From JAEULH01 sp963805915 (lineage in GTDB: Bacteria; Pseudomonadota; Alphaproteobacteria; Rhodospirillales; Defluviicoccaceae), in contig CAWDWD010000010.1 of assembly GCA_963805915.1 (NCBI GenBank), forward strand, positions 124,001 to 188,000: DNA of 64,000 nt. Direction: 5' to 3'. Each line of letters opens with the position of its first letter. Positions within the stretch are counted from its first letter, which is position 1. A program made the position numbers and the translations under genes. Under the pieces are notes generated by a model that worked only from the letters and a program-made list of their open reading frames with translations, searched no databases and was not told the origin of the DNA. Shown here in pieces: positions 61,917-64,000 of this stretch.

Positions 61917-63332
61917 CTAAAACTCCGCCGCCTTAAGCAGCGCTTCACCTTTGCGCTGGGCCTCGGCGAGCAGCACGGCGACGGCGCATGACGCAAGCCG
62001 GGTTCGGGCGCTGTCGGCCCGGCTGGTGAGCACGATCGGTGCCTTGGCGCCAACAACAATTCCGGCGGCTTCCGCGTTGGCCATGAACGTGAGCTGCTTG
62101 GCCAGCATGTTGCCGGCCTCCAGGTTCGGAACAATGAGGACGTCGGCATTGCCGGCGACCGGAGAGATAATCCCCTTGGTTCGGGCTGCTTCAATATCGA
62201 TGGCGTTGTCGAAGGCGAGTGGGCCGTCGAGCAGGCCGCCGGTGATCTGGCCGCGATTGGCCATCTTGCACAGCGCGGCGGCATCAATTGTCGAAGGGAT
62301 CTTTGGCGTGACCGTCTCGACCGCCGAAAGAACCGCGACCTTCGGTTCGGCGATGCCGAGGGCTCGGGCAAGATCAATTGCGTTCTGGCAGATGTGGGCC
62401 TTCTGCTCGAGGTTCGGCGTGATGCTGATGGCGGCGTCGCTGAGGATGATCGCCCGCGCATAGGTCGGAACCGCAAGCAGGAAGCAATGGCTGATCCGTC
62501 GCTCGGTGAGCAGGCCGCTGTCCTTGCGCATGACTTGGTGCAGCAACTCGTCGGTGTGCAGGCTGCCCTTCATTAGCGCCTGCGCCTCGCCATTGCGAAC
62601 CAGAGCCACAGCGAGCTCGGCGGAGTGGTGGCTGTGCTCGGACGCGATCAGGCGATAGCGCGAAATGTCGACGCCGGCTTCGGCCGCGACCGAGCGAATC
62701 TTTCTTTCCGGGCCGACCAGAATAGGCTCGATAAGGTTCTGCTCGGCGGCCTCGATCGCGCCGAGCAGGGCATCGTCGCTGCATGGATGAACCACGGCGG
62801 TCGTGAGCACCGGCATCCCATCGCATTTTCTGATCAGTTTGAGGTAGCGCTCCTCGTGGCGCAGCTCGACCTTGGGCAGGTCGCGCAAGGGGTGGCGCAT
62901 CTTGGTCTTGGGAACGACAACTTCGATGGTCCCGCTCACCAGTTCCTGGCCAGCGGGGTCGGTCGATTTACAGTCCAGAATTACGGTGCCGCTATCGGCT
63001 CGCTTTTCGACCACGGTAATCGTCGTCGTCACCGGTACGCCGACCGCGATCGGGTGATGAAAGCGAACGTTGGCGCCGATCGTAAGCGAGCCGAGACCGG
63101 GAAGCTCGGTTCCGGCGAGCGTTGAAAACAGGCTCGCCGCCCACATCGCCTGCCCGCCGCCATGGGCAAACATCGAGGTGTCGGCCGGACCGGGATCAAG
63201 ATCGATCAGATTGACGTTGCCGATGACCGCAGCCCATGTTTCAGCGTCGCCTTCGTGCAGCATTCGCGTCATCGACGCAATGTCGCCGACCGCGATTTCG
63301 TTGAAGGTCTTGTTCTCGATCATCCGGCTCAT
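61917..63332 (-). CDS. pta: Bifunctional MaoC-type hydratase / phosphate acetyltransferase
   Basis: About 471 aa. Residues 1-150 are a MaoC hot-dog domain (NEIAVGDIASMTRMLHEGD, FAHGGGQAMWAASLFSTLAG); the rest is the PTA domain (ALMKGSLHTDELLHQVM, VPNLEAGNMLAKQL). Such fusions are common in alphaproteobacteria. Converts acetyl-CoA and phosphate to acetyl phosphate, possibly other short acyl groups too. GGGAGG sits seven bases before the ATG at 63332. Confidence 0.93.
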   Translation of the reverse strand: MSRMIENKTFNEIAVGDIASMTRMLHEGDAETWAAVIGNVNLIDLDPGPADTSMFAHGGGQAMWAASLFSTLAGTELPGLGSLTIGANVRFHHPIAVGVPVTTTITVVEKRADSGTVILDCKSTDPAGQELVSGTIEVVVPKTKMRHPLRDLPKVELRHEERYLKLIRKCDGMPVLTTAVVHPCSDDALLGAIEAAEQNLIEPILVGPERKIRSVAAEAGVDISRYRLIASEHSHHSAELAVALVRNGEAQALMKGSLHTDELLHQVMRKDSGLLTERRISHCFLLAVPTYARAIILSDAAISITPNLEQKAHICQNAIDLARALGIAEPKVAVLSAVETVTPKIPSTIDAAALCKMANRGQITGGLLDGPLAFDNAIDIEAARTKGIISPVAGNADVLIVPNLEAGNMLAKQLTFMANAEAAGIVVGAKAPIVLTSRADSARTRLASCAVAVLLAEAQRKGEALLKAAEF

Positions 63333-63592
63333 CGCCGAGCCTCCCTGCATCGTGGGCGCAACCGCTTGTCGCCACCATGGGTACACCCGGCGTTGATGCG
63401 GTGCAACATCGACGCCCGGCTCGTCTTGTATCACGCGCCGGAACCGGCGAAGGCCGAGCCGGCATTGCGCGGAAATCCAACGCGGCGGGCAAGGCCGATG
63501 TTCCCGGTGGATTGCTTGCGGATGAAATGATCCGGACGTTCCCTCGGATGGCCCCGGCGCGGCTTTCTTCTTTTCACCAAATGTGCAAATAA

Positions 63593-63742
63593 TCAGCTGC
63601 CGCTCAGGGTATGGAGCGTCCAGGCGAGGGGCATGAAACGGCGGCGGCGAGATCCGCTTCCGTCCTTGCTCGGCGCGGCGGAATGGATTATTTCGAGGGC
63701 AAGGTTGCGGATTTCGTCGGCGTATCTATTCAGCTGTTCCAA
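63593..63742 (-). CDS. Possible 49-aa protein
   Basis: TTG start at 63742; the sequence begins LEQLNRYADEIRNLALEII, an amphipathic helix with normal codon use, then a basic SRRRRF patch and a short tail. No good ribosome site and no known family. An in-frame stop just upstream prevents a longer protein. Offered as weak evidence only; the remainder of 63333-63837 holds the presumed cold-shock leader and no other gene. Confidence 0.3.
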   Translation of the reverse strand: MEQLNRYADEIRNLALEIIHSAAPSKDGSGSRRRRFMPLAWTLHTLSGS

Positions 63743-63837
63743 CCGCCCAGCTAGCGCCTATACACGTGATACCTGCACCGATTGCGCTGCACCCTGATCG
63801 AGCAACGCGCCGAACATACGTTTCAAGAGGATGAGCT

Positions 63838-64000
63838 ATGGTTACCGGAACAGTAAAGTGGTTTAACCCCGCCAAGGGTTATGGGTTCATCGCGCCCGAC
63901 AACGGTTCCAAGGACGCCTTCGTGCACATTTCGGCCCTTGAGCGGGCAGGCCTGAGCACGCTTCGCGAGGGACAGAAGATCCAGTACGAACTCGTCCCAG
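63838..64000 (+). CDS. cspA: Cold-shock protein (CspA family), 3' end outside window
   Basis: Begins MVTGTVKWFNPAKGYGFIAP; the RNP1 KGYGFI and RNP2 DAFVHI nucleic-acid-binding motifs are present. AGAGG lies seven bases before the ATG. The frame is still open at base 64000. The 90 bases before the ATG may be the long structured leader typical of cold-shock genes. Confidence 0.95.
   Translation, partial: MVTGTVKWFNPAKGYGFIAPDNGSKDAFVHISALERAGLSTLREGQKIQYELVP

Overview
The window is high-GC DNA from an alphaproteobacterium, most likely of the Rhodospirillales type. The evidence is the popZ-valS-tolC neighbourhood, the fused MaoC/phosphate acetyltransferase with ackA and fabI, the Pat-type ligase/acetyltransferase fusion, an MlaA lipoprotein, and apparent CcrM-type GANTC sites. 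Both strands are densely coded by small operons of core metabolism, with one clear accessory patch (about 7.2-11.9 kb) and one unusual signalling locus (about 48.1-54.6 kb).

Layout. 0-7 kb: the 3' end of mltG, a two-PAS GGDEF/EAL protein facing a PilZ protein, and a sulfur operon cysK-sseA-metC. 7.2-11.9 kb: lower-GC island with two small mobile-element-type proteins, a decayed gene, a secreted TPR protein and a dead IS3-type transposase. 12-17.7 kb: valS, popZ, tolC and a PCMT-like gene. 18-24 kb: Pat, a CoA-transferase, a palindrome-rich gap and an MFS transporter. 24-28 kb: a four-subunit sodium-pumping acyl-CoA decarboxylase. 28-33 kb: biotin operon bioB-bioF-bioD-bioA followed by an overlapping ferritin-like diiron gene. 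33-43.5 kb: MFS/spermidine-synthase fusion, tRNA-Gly(CCC), radical SAM protein, apaG, folE, trkH, argE, an orphan Flp pilin, DUF421 and lipoproteins. 43.6-47 kb: argD-argF-hslO. 47-54.6 kb: a glycine-zipper lipoprotein and a seven-gene operon. 54.7-64 kb: pfk, nhaA, lipoproteins with mlaA, fabI, pta-ackA and the start of a cold-shock gene.

The most novel-looking content is the seven-gene operon at 48.1-54.6 kb. It encodes a 17-kDa-antigen-like membrane protein, a membrane Ser/Thr kinase with a predicted periplasmic beta-helix, two FHA proteins, a MotA/TolQ/ExbB-type channel and two membrane VWA proteins. Each VWA protein has one N-terminal helix with an acidic residue placed as in ExbD/MotB. 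I read it as a proton-motive-force-driven machine controlled by phosphorylation. A second lead is the diiron protein in a biotin operon that has no visible pimelate-synthesis gene.

Sequence-quality warning: metC, cysK (twice), bioF and nhaA are each broken by one extra base, and every extra base lies in or next to a GACTC/GAGTC pentamer, mostly read as GAACTC. GANTC is the CcrM methylation site, so these breaks look like methylation-linked base-calling errors rather than real pseudogenes. Two further frame breaks (about 52.8 and 57.3 kb) do not fit that pattern.
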